Source: Sphingomonas alba (GTDB taxonomy: Bacteria; Pseudomonadota; Alphaproteobacteria; Sphingomonadales; Sphingomonadaceae). From it: a stretch of 64,000 bases of DNA. Within the stretch, counting starts at the first letter, position 1. Every line of letters starts with the position of its first letter. A program made the translations under genes and the position numbers. Of this stretch, positions 6,457-13,979 are shown one piece after another. Location of the stretch: NCBI RefSeq assembly GCF_023516555.1, contig NZ_JAMGBD010000001.1:62001-126000 (forward strand), in the 5' to 3' direction. The notes beneath the pieces are model-generated. The model was not told the DNA's origin, did no database searches, and was given only the letters and a program-made list of their open reading frames with translations.

Positions 6457-8397
6457 GTGAGCAAAGCCGATCGCCCCGACCAGCCTGGAGCCGCCGAGCG
6501 TTTCAACGAAGAGACGGCGACCTATGCGGTGCGCGGCTCAGATGTGCCCGACCTCGAAGCAGGCGTGGCAGCGATCCGCAATGTCCTGAAGACCCTGCCG
6601 GTCCGGCCAGGTGTCTATCGCATGCAGGACGCGCGGGGCGACGTACTCTACGTCGGCAAGGCGCGGGCGCTGAAGAACCGCGTCACTAGTTACACGCAAG
6701 TCGCCAAGCTGCCGAAGCGCCTGCAGCGCATGGTCGCTCAGACCCGGTCGATGACCATCGTCACGACCCGGACCGAGGCTGAGGCGCTGTTGTTGGAAGC
6801 TCAACTGATCAAGCGGTTCCGGCCTGCTTACAACGTCCTGCTGCGCGACGACAAAAGCTTCCCGTTCATACTTCTGCGCGAGGACCACGAATTCCCGCGT
6901 GTCCAAAAGCACCGAGGTGCGCGGCGCATCAAGGGGCAGTATTATGGGCCGTTCGCCAGCGCCGGGTCGGTGACGAGAACGCTCAATGCACTGCAGAAAC
7001 TATTCCTCTTGAGGAGCTGTTCTGACAGCTTTTTCGCCAACCGTTCGCGACCATGCCTGCTTTACCAGATCAAGCGCTGCTCGGCGCCGTGCGTGGACCG
7101 CATCGACCGCAAGGATTACGCTGACCTTGTCGCCGATGCGAAGAGCTTCCTCGCGGGCAAATCGACCAACGTGCAGACGCGCCTGTCGAGATCGATGGCG
7201 GAAGCGGCCGAGGCACAGGATTACGAACTCGCGGCCGTCTACCGGGACCGACTGAGGGCCCTGACCTACATTCAGGGCAGCCAGACCGTGCACGCCGAGG
7301 GGCTTGGAGATGCAGACATCTTTGCTCTCGCCTGCAAAGCCGGGTCGATGTGCATACAGGCCTTCTTCATCCGCGGCGGCCAGAATTGGGGGCACCGGGC
7401 TTTCTTCCCGGCGCACACCGCCGACGTGCCTGAAGCAGAGGTCCTGTCGAGCTTTCTCGTCCAGTTCTACGACGACATGCCGCCCCCGCGGCGCATCCTC
7501 GTTGATCGCGAACTTGCCGACGGCGAACTCCTGACTGAGGCGCTGACAGCCCGGGCCGAGCGCAAGATCGTCATCGAGCGCCCTCAGCGCGGCGACCGCC
7601 GCAAAGTGATGGAGCAGGCTCGCCGCAATGCCGAAGAGGCGCTGGATCGCCGGATGGCCGAAGCGACGACACAGGGTAAACTGCTCCGCGAGCTGGCCGA
7701 CATGTTCGAGCTGGCTGAGCCGCCGAAGCGGATCGAGGTTTACGATAACAGTCACATCATGGGGACCAACGCCACGGGCGCTATGATCGTCGCCGGCCCG
7801 GAGGGCTTCCGCAAGAACAATTACCGCAAGTTCAACATCAAGTCAGGCGTTACTCCCGGCGATGACTTCGGAATGATGCGGGAAGTCCTGCAGCGCCGTT
7901 TCGCCCGACTTGAGAAGGATGACCCCGACCGCGCCAGTGGCGAATGGCCTGACCTTCTCCTTATCGACGGGGGCAAAGGACAATTGTCCGCGGTGTGCGA
8001 TGTCTTGGAGGACGCGGGTGTTCATGACGTGCCGGTGGTCGGTGTCGCCAAGGGCCCACATCATGGCCGCGAGGGTCGGGAGGTGTTCCATCTGCCCGGC
8101 GGCCGTGAAATCACCCTGCCGCCAAACTCGGCCCTGCTCTTCTACATCCAGCGTTTACGAGATGAGGCTCACCGTTTCGCGATCGGCACACATCGTCAGA
8201 AGCGCGCAAAGAGCCTGACAACGTCGACTCTCGACGACGTTCCCGGCATCGGCCCTAATCGCAAGCGGGCACTGCTCATGCATTTTGGCACCGCTCGGGC
8301 GGTGAAGGGCGCCGCGCTTGAAGACCTTGAGCGCGCCCCGGGAATCAGCAGCGCGATGGCGCGCCAGCTCTACGATTTCTTCCATCCGGCGGGATGA
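6457..8397 (+). CDS. uvrC: Excinuclease ABC subunit C
   Basis: A 646-residue nucleotide-excision-repair endonuclease. It shows the GIY-YIG domain (PGVYRM and LYVGKARALKNRV, about residues 50-80), a central UVR segment that contacts UvrB, the C-terminal RNase H-like nuclease (EVYDNSHIMGT and LLIDGGKGQL carry its catalytic carboxylates) and a terminal helix-hairpin-helix pair (VPGIGPNRKRALL, APGISSAMARQL). The start is uncertain: the GTG at 6457 is used, but the frame is open back to a TTG at 6382 inside the previous gene. It overlaps recO by four bases. Confidence 0.97.
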   Translation: MSKADRPDQPGAAERFNEETATYAVRGSDVPDLEAGVAAIRNVLKTLPVRPGVYRMQDARGDVLYVGKARALKNRVTSYTQVAKLPKRLQRMVAQTRSMTIVTTRTEAEALLLEAQLIKRFRPAYNVLLRDDKSFPFILLREDHEFPRVQKHRGARRIKGQYYGPFASAGSVTRTLNALQKLFLLRSCSDSFFANRSRPCLLYQIKRCSAPCVDRIDRKDYADLVADAKSFLAGKSTNVQTRLSRSMAEAAEAQDYELAAVYRDRLRALTYIQGSQTVHAEGLGDADIFALACKAGSMCIQAFFIRGGQNWGHRAFFPAHTADVPEAEVLSSFLVQFYDDMPPPRRILVDRELADGELLTEALTARAERKIVIERPQRGDRRKVMEQARRNAEEALDRRMAEATTQGKLLRELADMFELAEPPKRIEVYDNSHIMGTNATGAMIVAGPEGFRKNNYRKFNIKSGVTPGDDFGMMREVLQRRFARLEKDDPDRASGEWPDLLLIDGGKGQLSAVCDVLEDAGVHDVPVVGVAKGPHHGREGREVFHLPGGREITLPPNSALLFYIQRLRDEAHRFAIGTHRQKRAKSLTTSTLDDVPGIGPNRKRALLMHFGTARAVKGAALEDLERAPGISSAMARQLYDFFHPAG

Positions 8398-9131
8398 GGA
8401 TCGAGACCCAAGCGATCGTTTGCGCCCTGCTTGTCCACGGCGAGCACGGCGCCATCGTCCGCTTGATGACCCCGCAGGATGGCCTGCAGGCGGCCTATGT
8501 CCGCGGTGCTCGCGGACGGAGGATGCGACCGGTGCTTATCCCAGGAAACCAGGTTCAGGCTCGCCTGTCCTCGCGCACCGAGGCGCAGCTTGCACAGGCT
8601 GAAATTGAACTGATGCACAGCCGGGGGCCATTGCTCGGCGAGCCATTACCCGCCGCGGCAATCGAATGGGCAACGGCCTTGACCGCAACTGCCTTGCCGG
8701 AAGCGCAGCCTTATCCACCTCTCTATCAGGCGTTGGACGGGCTGCTGGCGGCGATCGAGGCCGCACCGGCCGCAAGCGGTTGGGGCTCGGCGCTGGTCCG
8801 CTACGAACTGCTCCTTCTCGCCGAACTTGGCTTTGGGCTGGACCTGCAGACTTGCGCAGTGACTGGCTCCAACGATGCGCTAGTCGCCGTCAGCCCCAGG
8901 TCGGGGAGAGCGGTCAGCGCTGCCGAAGCCGACCCGTATCGCGACAGGTTGCTGCCCTTGCCCAATTTCCTCCTGGACGGCGGCACGGCATCATGGCCAG
9001 AGATCATCGACGGCCTTCGCCTCACCGGCCATTTCCTGACGCGCGATGTATTGACCGACCGAGCCGCGTCATTGCTTGAGGGTCGTGAAAGACTTGTCGA
9101 CCGCTTGCGCCGCGCCGCCGGAGTGGCATAG
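8394..9131 (+). CDS. recO: DNA repair protein RecO
   Basis: A 245-residue protein with the RecO N-terminal OB-fold start (IETQAIVCALLVHGEHGAIVRLMT) and the alphaproteobacterial C-terminal signature LGFGLDLQTCAVTGS...VSPRSGRAVS. RecO loads RecA onto SSB-coated single-stranded DNA with RecR. The ATGA overlap with uvrC points to one transcript for the two repair genes. Confidence 0.95.
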   Translation: MRIETQAIVCALLVHGEHGAIVRLMTPQDGLQAAYVRGARGRRMRPVLIPGNQVQARLSSRTEAQLAQAEIELMHSRGPLLGEPLPAAAIEWATALTATALPEAQPYPPLYQALDGLLAAIEAAPAASGWGSALVRYELLLLAELGFGLDLQTCAVTGSNDALVAVSPRSGRAVSAAEADPYRDRLLPLPNFLLDGGTASWPEIIDGLRLTGHFLTRDVLTDRAASLLEGRERLVDRLRRAAGVA

Positions 9132-9140
9132 CGTTGCAGC

Positions 9141-9560
9141 ATGAGCGGAGGATCCAGCTTCGATACCATGGCGATGCTGTTCCCGCATGTCGCGACTACA
9201 GGCGACATCCACGTCCGTGTCGCGGTTTCCTATCTTCCGGAACAAAGCGCGCCGAAAGCCGGGCGCTGGTTTTGGTCCTACCATGTCCGGATCGAGAACG
9301 AGGGTGAGCGGTCGGTCCAGCTGTTGTCGCGGCATTGGCATATCCTGGATGGGCGCGGCACCGAGCATGAGGTGAAGGGCGAAGGTGTGGTTGGCGAGAT
9401 GCCGCTCATCCCGCCGGGCGGTAGTTACGATTATGTATCAGGCTGCCCGCTCGCTACTCCGTCGGGAGCCATGCACGGCAGCTATCGGCTCGTGGATGAA
9501 GACGGATCGACCTTCGATGTAACCATCCCGAACTTCCAGTTGCTGAGCCCAGTCGAATAG
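9141..9560 (+). CDS. apaG: ApaG (Co2+/Mg2+ efflux-associated) protein
   Basis: A 139-residue all-beta protein of the ApaG/DUF525 family, recognised by FWSYHVRIENEG, SRHWHILDGRG and GVVGEMPLIPPGGSYDYVSGCPL. ApaG proteins are fibronectin-III-like folds of poorly known biochemical role, linked genetically to ApaH and divalent-cation sensitivity. It begins 9 bases after recO and is probably cotranscribed. The ribosome-binding site is weak. Confidence 0.94.
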   Translation: MSGGSSFDTMAMLFPHVATTGDIHVRVAVSYLPEQSAPKAGRWFWSYHVRIENEGERSVQLLSRHWHILDGRGTEHEVKGEGVVGEMPLIPPGGSYDYVSGCPLATPSGAMHGSYRLVDEDGSTFDVTIPNFQLLSPVE

Positions 9561-9652
9561 GATCGCCGCGGCCTCTGCAACTTTGATCCTCCGAATTGGT
9601 TTTCCAATTTGGCCCGAGTCACGGCCAGCCAGTTTGTCGAGGAGGGTGTGAG

Positions 9653-10048
9653 ATGACGAAGCCCAGCTTTGCCGTAGCGCTAGCAGGTACTGCCATGTTG
9701 ATTGCGCCAGTCGCAGCTCAGGCGCAGTGGGTGCCGGGATCCGAAATTGTCGGCCAGACGCTGCAGGTACAGAAGAATGGCGTCACTAACAGCGTGTTCC
9801 TTGGGCCAGGCGGCCAGGCGCAGATCACGACGCCTGGCGGGTCGGTCATCCCGGCGTCCTGGACGGCGGCCAACGGCCAATTGTGCCTGAACACGGGCGC
9901 AGCGCAGGAATGTTGGGGTTATGCAAACGCCTTCCAAGCTGGCCAGCCCATGACCTTGACCAGCAATTGCGGTACGGCCTCATGGCTTGCCAATTCGACC
10001 AACGCTCCGCCGCCGCCAGTACAGCAACCTGCGGGCGAAAGGGGTTAG
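9653..10048 (+). CDS. Secreted protein of unknown function
   Basis: A 131-residue protein with a Sec signal peptide (MTKPSFAVALAGTAMLIAPV, with a likely cleavage after AQA). The mature part has four cysteines, in LCLNTG, QECWGYA and SNCGTA, suggesting disulfides, and ends in a Pro-rich tail. GGAGGG lies 6 bases before the ATG, which supports this start over upstream alternatives. It converges with, and overlaps by four bases, the CAP-domain gene on the other strand. No function recognised. Confidence 0.75.
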   Translation: MTKPSFAVALAGTAMLIAPVAAQAQWVPGSEIVGQTLQVQKNGVTNSVFLGPGGQAQITTPGGSVIPASWTAANGQLCLNTGAAQECWGYANAFQAGQPMTLTSNCGTASWLANSTNAPPPPVQQPAGERG

Positions 10049-10575
10049 GGTACCCTGCGCCCATCGATGTTTCCGGCAGGCGCATACCGGCAGACAAGGA
10101 AATCGGCGTGGGCATTGCTTGCAACCGCGCAGCCGACCCGCGTGGTCGTAGGCCAGATCATCTGGCTGTAATGGCCGACGTCAGCCCAGTTGCCGGTCGT
10201 GCTGACGGAAGGAAATAGACCGCGCCGGAAGTAGCGCTTCTCCGCGGACCAACTCCCCATCATCTGTGAGAGGGCATAGTGCCCGCGCGTCCCCATCCAG
10301 AGATTTTCGCCCTGTCCGGGACGCGACTGTCGCGGCGAGTGGCGCAGAACTCCGGAGGCAGCCAATTGTCCGGCATACAAAGCGGCGGCCTGAGCCAGGC
10401 TTGGATCCCAGCTTATCGGCAGGGCACCGACCGGCGATCGTTCACGATTGTGGGCAGCGATAGCCTCCGCGGAAATCTCGATCGGTCGAGCCGGTACGGG
10501 AGCACGCTGAACCAGCGACGGCTCGGCCACGCAGCTGCTGACTGCCACGACCGCGATGAGCATCGGAGTGCACAT
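10045..10575 (-). CDS. CAP-domain (SCP/PR-1-like) lipoprotein
   Basis: About 176 residues with a lipoprotein signal (hydrophobic stretch ending in AVSSC). The CAP domain has the conserved His in AAHNRERS, Glu in GENLWMG, the second His in HYSQMIW and the end motif FLVCRYAPAGN. Bacterial CAP proteins are secreted and mostly uncharacterised. The frame is open to an ATG at 10647, but that region is the terminator hairpin of the upstream gene, so the internal ATG at 10575 is preferred although its ribosome-binding site is poor. Confidence 0.85.
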   Translation of the reverse strand: MCTPMLIAVVAVSSCVAEPSLVQRAPVPARPIEISAEAIAAHNRERSPVGALPISWDPSLAQAAALYAGQLAASGVLRHSPRQSRPGQGENLWMGTRGHYALSQMMGSWSAEKRYFRRGLFPSVSTTGNWADVGHYSQMIWPTTTRVGCAVASNAHADFLVCRYAPAGNIDGRRVP

Positions 10576-10611
10576 CAAGCGAAAACGCGGAACGGGGATT
10601 CCCGCTCCCCA

Positions 10612-10641
10612 GATATGAAAATGGCCGCCAGCGGCGGCCAT
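10612..10641 (-). terminator. Intrinsic terminator after the 10664-11071 gene
   Basis: A perfect 9-bp stem ATGGCCGCC/GGCGGCCAT (10621-10629 with 10633-10641) with a 3-nt loop, followed on the minus strand by TTTTC. It lies 22 bases after the stop of the upstream minus-strand gene and separates it from the CAP-domain gene. Confidence 0.7.
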
Positions 10642-10663
10642 GATCAATTGGCCTCGACAGTCC

Positions 10664-11071
10664 TTAGTCGGGACTGGCCGGCGAATGGCTGTCGTGGTTC
10701 TGGCTGGCGATCAGCGCGGCAAGCGCGGCGATGCCGAGAAGGCCCAGAATCACCGGCGAGATACCAAATCCATAGTGAGCCGGAGGCGGCACAGCCTCAG
10801 CCGCAGGCGGGGGCGGTGGCACGTCCGTCGCGGGAAGTACGCAGCCAGTCTGGCCCTGGACCGCTGTCGAACCCGCCGCCGCGGCGGCGGAGGCCGCTTC
10901 GGTGCAAACCGCCTGAGCAGATGCCTGCGTGCCAAATACGCTGACCGCCACGAGGGGGCTAATCGATTGAACGGGAGCCGCAGTGGCGGCGGCAGCCATG
11001 GTCGGGCTCGCGCATAGGGCGATAGCCACGGCAATTCCGACACCGGACTTGAAACGCGCCAGCTGCATCAT
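10664..11071 (-). CDS. Secreted/membrane-anchored Ala/Pro-rich protein of unknown function
   Basis: A 135-residue protein with a cleavable signal (ending PTMAAAA), a low-complexity Ala/Ser middle with two cysteines (AVCTEA, TGCVLP), a PPPPP stretch, and one C-terminal hydrophobic helix (SPVILGLLGIAALAALIA) before a charged His/Asp/Ser tail. AGGAGA precedes the start. It is divergent from the exopolysaccharide genes that begin at 11219, so a surface or EPS-related role is possible, but this is only context. Confidence 0.7.
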   Translation of the reverse strand: MMQLARFKSGVGIAVAIALCASPTMAAAATAAPVQSISPLVAVSVFGTQASAQAVCTEAASAAAAAGSTAVQGQTGCVLPATDVPPPPPAAEAVPPPAHYGFGISPVILGLLGIAALAALIASQNHDSHSPASPD

Positions 11072-11218
11072 GGTCTCCTACGCCTAGTCGGGCCTATACA
11101 TAGGTCACCGCTCATTGTTAAGGGTGCACGAATAACTTTCGTTAAACGGTCAACCCGGTGCGAAGTTGCGCAGAAAATTGGGCCAACCGACTGAATGCCG
11201 GCCATGTGTGGAGAAAAT

Positions 11219-12346
11219 GTGACTCTCACCCACCGACCGGCCTCACCGATCGCCGTTATCGCCGCCAATAGCGCTTGGAATATCGCCAATTTCCGGGCTC
11301 CACTGATCACGGCTCTCCGCAACGACGGTTGGCATGTCGTCGCACTTGCACCCGGAGACGGCAGCATCGCCGCGCTTGAAACACTTGGCGCAGAGTTCGT
11401 GCCAATCGGAATCGAGAGCTCGGGTACCTCTCCAGTCGGAGACGCGCGACTGCTGGCCAGCTATTTGCGGGTTCTACGACGACTGCGTCCGAAGCTATTC
11501 CTGGGCTTCACCATCAAGCCGAACGTCTATGGATCGATTGCCGCGCACCTGCTCGGGATCAGGGTCGTCAATAATATTAGCGGGCTGGGAACCGCATTCA
11601 TGAAACCTGGCCCCCTCAACTGGCTGGTCACGAGGCTCTACAAGCTGTCGCTCCGCGGTTCGGTGCGTGTCTTCTTTCAGAACCCCCATGACCGTGATCT
11701 TTTCGTATCCGGCGGGCTCGTCCAGGCGGATCAGGCGACGGTGATTCCAGGTTCGGGCATCGATCTTGAACGGTTCAAGCCGCCTTCCCGGGCGCGCCAG
11801 CAGAACCTTCCATTCCGTTTTCTGTTCATCGGCCGACTACTCCGCGACAAGGGCCTCGTCGAATATGCCGAGGCTGCGCGGCTGCTTCGTCCTTCCTGGC
11901 CGAATGTCGAGTTCGCGGTGCTCGGGTTTGCGGGTAGTGATAATCCGTCCGCGGTTCCCATGTCGGAGGTCAGGCGTTGGGAGGGCGAGAATTTGGTGTC
12001 CTACCTTGGAGAAACCGACGACGTGCGTCCTTTGATCACTGACAGCGACTGCATTGTCCTGCCTTCCTATCGAGAGGGCCTGCCGCGCTCGCTGCTGGAG
12101 GCGGCGGCGATGGCCCGGCCGATGATCGCAACAGACGTTCCAGGATGCCGCGATGTTGTCGTGAACGGTGAGAATGGTTTCCTGTGTGAGCCGCGCTCAG
12201 CATCGTCGTTGGCTTCGGCAATGGAGGCCATGCTTCGCCTCGGTCCAGACGAGCGTCAGGCCTGGGGCCTCAAGGCTAGAACAATGGTTGAATCGAAATT
12301 CGATCAGCAATTGGTTGTTGATGCCTATTTGCAGGCAGCGAATTGA
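11219..12346 (+). CDS. Glycosyltransferase family 4, exopolysaccharide biosynthesis
   Basis: A GT-B fold glycosyltransferase of about 375 residues. The N-terminal half has the NSAWNIANFRAPLI and GFTIKPNVYGSIAA...NNISGLG pattern of sugar-nucleotide-dependent EPS/O-antigen transferases; the C-terminal half has FLFIGRLLRDKGLVEY and the donor-binding motif SYREGLPRSLLEAAAMARP. The GTG at 11219 has GGAG at proper distance; an ATG at 11195 in the same frame lacks one. It overlaps the next gene by four bases (ATGA) and heads the EPS block. Confidence 0.9.
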   Translation: MTLTHRPASPIAVIAANSAWNIANFRAPLITALRNDGWHVVALAPGDGSIAALETLGAEFVPIGIESSGTSPVGDARLLASYLRVLRRLRPKLFLGFTIKPNVYGSIAAHLLGIRVVNNISGLGTAFMKPGPLNWLVTRLYKLSLRGSVRVFFQNPHDRDLFVSGGLVQADQATVIPGSGIDLERFKPPSRARQQNLPFRFLFIGRLLRDKGLVEYAEAARLLRPSWPNVEFAVLGFAGSDNPSAVPMSEVRRWEGENLVSYLGETDDVRPLITDSDCIVLPSYREGLPRSLLEAAAMARPMIATDVPGCRDVVVNGENGFLCEPRSASSLASAMEAMLRLGPDERQAWGLKARTMVESKFDQQLVVDAYLQAAN

Positions 12347-13116
12347 TGTTTGCTCGCTTCTTCGGCGGGCGGGCCAAAGCTTCGCAGCCGCATGTACCGG
12401 CGGGCTACCGAGTATACGCGATCGGCGATGTTCACGGCCGCGACGACCTGCTCGAGCAACTGCTCGCTCGTATAGAGGAAGATCACGCGGCGCGGGGCCA
12501 TGCTCGCCCGGTCATCGTCTTCCTCGGCGACCTTATAGATCGTGGCCCGGCCTCATCCGGAGTAATTGAGCGCCTGCGGACCTATCGGCCTGCCCAGGGA
12601 CGGCTCGTGTTTCTTTCCGGTAATCATGAGGAAGTCCTGCTCCGGATCATCGACGGCGAGGCGCGGCTGGTGCCCGACTGGCTGCGCTTTGGCGGTGCGG
12701 AATGCCTTCGCAGTTACGACGTCGATGCAGAACGTGTGCGGGTGATGTCGCCGGCGCGAGCGATCGCGACAGTCAGGGAGGCAATTCCGGCGGCGCACAT
12801 CGAGTTCATTCGGTCGTTCGAAGACACGTTTCGGGCCGGCGACTACTTGTTCGTACATGCCGGATTACGTCCCGGCATACCGCTGGAAGAGCAGGCGCGA
12901 ACCGACTTACGATGGATCCGGGAGCCTTTCCTCGGCGATCGCGCTGACCATGGATTCATCGTCGTTCACGGGCATACGGTGCGCGAGGAGATTGAGGAAA
13001 TGCCGAACCGGATCGGCATCGACACGGGCGCCTACCGATATGGCGTCCTTACTGCCATCGCCCTTGAGGCGGACAAACGCTGGTTCATTCAAGCCAGCTT
13101 GCAGCCCGAAAATTGA
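12343..13116 (+). CDS. PPP-family metallophosphatase
   Basis: A 257-residue phosphatase with the full PPP/ApaH-type metal-binding set in order: YAIGDVHGRDD, FLGDLIDRGP, LSGNHEE, FVHAGLRPG and VVHGHT. These residues hold two metal ions. The family includes bacterial Ser/Thr protein phosphatases and diadenosine tetraphosphatases, so the substrate is open. Translational coupling to the glycosyltransferase and its place before a Wza/Wzc pair suggest a link to polysaccharide production, but a protein substrate is not shown. Confidence 0.9.
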   Translation: MMFARFFGGRAKASQPHVPAGYRVYAIGDVHGRDDLLEQLLARIEEDHAARGHARPVIVFLGDLIDRGPASSGVIERLRTYRPAQGRLVFLSGNHEEVLLRIIDGEARLVPDWLRFGGAECLRSYDVDAERVRVMSPARAIATVREAIPAAHIEFIRSFEDTFRAGDYLFVHAGLRPGIPLEEQARTDLRWIREPFLGDRADHGFIVVHGHTVREEIEEMPNRIGIDTGAYRYGVLTAIALEADKRWFIQASLQPEN

Positions 13117-13229
13117 TGGGCCCTCAAATGGAACTGTGCAATTCCATCCGCATTGGATGCAGTTAGTGGCCAGTCTGGATAGGTCTTGCTAAGGGGCTGC
13201 CGGCTGCATTCCGGGTTAGGAGCGTCACT

Positions 13230-13940
13230 TTGTCTGAATTGCAGTTCTCCAAGGGCGTCGCCCGCGCTTTCATCATCGTCGCGGCGGCCATCGGCCTTGT
13301 GTCCTGCGCGGACAGCCGGGGCGGACCGATCCCATATAATGTCCAGACTTTCGGGCTTCCCGACGCACCCAAGGTCGTGCCGCTGGAAGAAAATTACCGC
13401 ATCGCACCGCTGGACGTCATCAGTGTACGCGTCTTCAAGATGGCGGATCTCACCGGTGATTACGAAGTCGATCTCACTGGCAAGATATCCATGCCACTGA
13501 TCGGTGAGGTATCCGCCATCGATTTGACCACCGCTCAGCTCGATCAGCGCCTGACAGCCAAGCTTGGCGAGAAATACCTCGAGAATCCGGACGTCAGCGT
13601 AGGCATCAAGTCGTCCACTCGCCGCAGCGTCACAGTGGACGGCTCGGTCGGCAAGTCAGGAACCTATGCCATCAACGGCCCGACCACACTGATCCAGGCA
13701 ATCGCCGGTGCGGGCGGTGTCAGCGAAAACGGCAATCCGCGTCGCGTTGCTATCTTCCGCCAGATCAGCGGGCAGCGGCAAGCGGCCGCATTCGATCTCA
13801 CCAGCATCCGCCGCGGCGAGGCCCCGGATCCGCCAATCTATGCGGGTGACATCATTGTCGTCGACGGCTCGGCGACGAAGGCAGCGCAGCGCCAGATTCT
13901 GAACGCGCTGCCCATCCTGTCGCTTTTCCAGCCGTTCTAG
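13230..13940 (+). CDS. Polysaccharide export outer-membrane lipoprotein (Wza/GumB type)
   Basis: A 236-residue protein with a lipoprotein signal (IIVAAAIGLVSC), then the polysaccharide-export domain (YRIAPLDVISVRVFKMADLTG...GKISMPLIGEV) and an SLBB-like domain (SVTVDGSVGKSGTYAINGPTTLIQAIAGAGG). It should form the outer-membrane channel for the EPS. It starts at a TTG with AGGAG six bases upstream. It lies 39 bases before the Wzc-like gene. The 113-base gap before it holds no recognisable gene. Confidence 0.93.
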   Translation: MSELQFSKGVARAFIIVAAAIGLVSCADSRGGPIPYNVQTFGLPDAPKVVPLEENYRIAPLDVISVRVFKMADLTGDYEVDLTGKISMPLIGEVSAIDLTTAQLDQRLTAKLGEKYLENPDVSVGIKSSTRRSVTVDGSVGKSGTYAINGPTTLIQAIAGAGGVSENGNPRRVAIFRQISGQRQAAAFDLTSIRRGEAPDPPIYAGDIIVVDGSATKAAQRQILNALPILSLFQPF

Positions 13941-13979
13941 CGAGGCAAGGCAGAATGATGCGTCGATCAGGAATGGCCC

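Noticed and set aside
10576-10647. N-terminal extension of the CAP-domain protein to an ATG at 10647
   Set aside because: This stretch includes the terminator hairpin of the upstream gene, and the extension would place 24 residues before a good lipoprotein signal.
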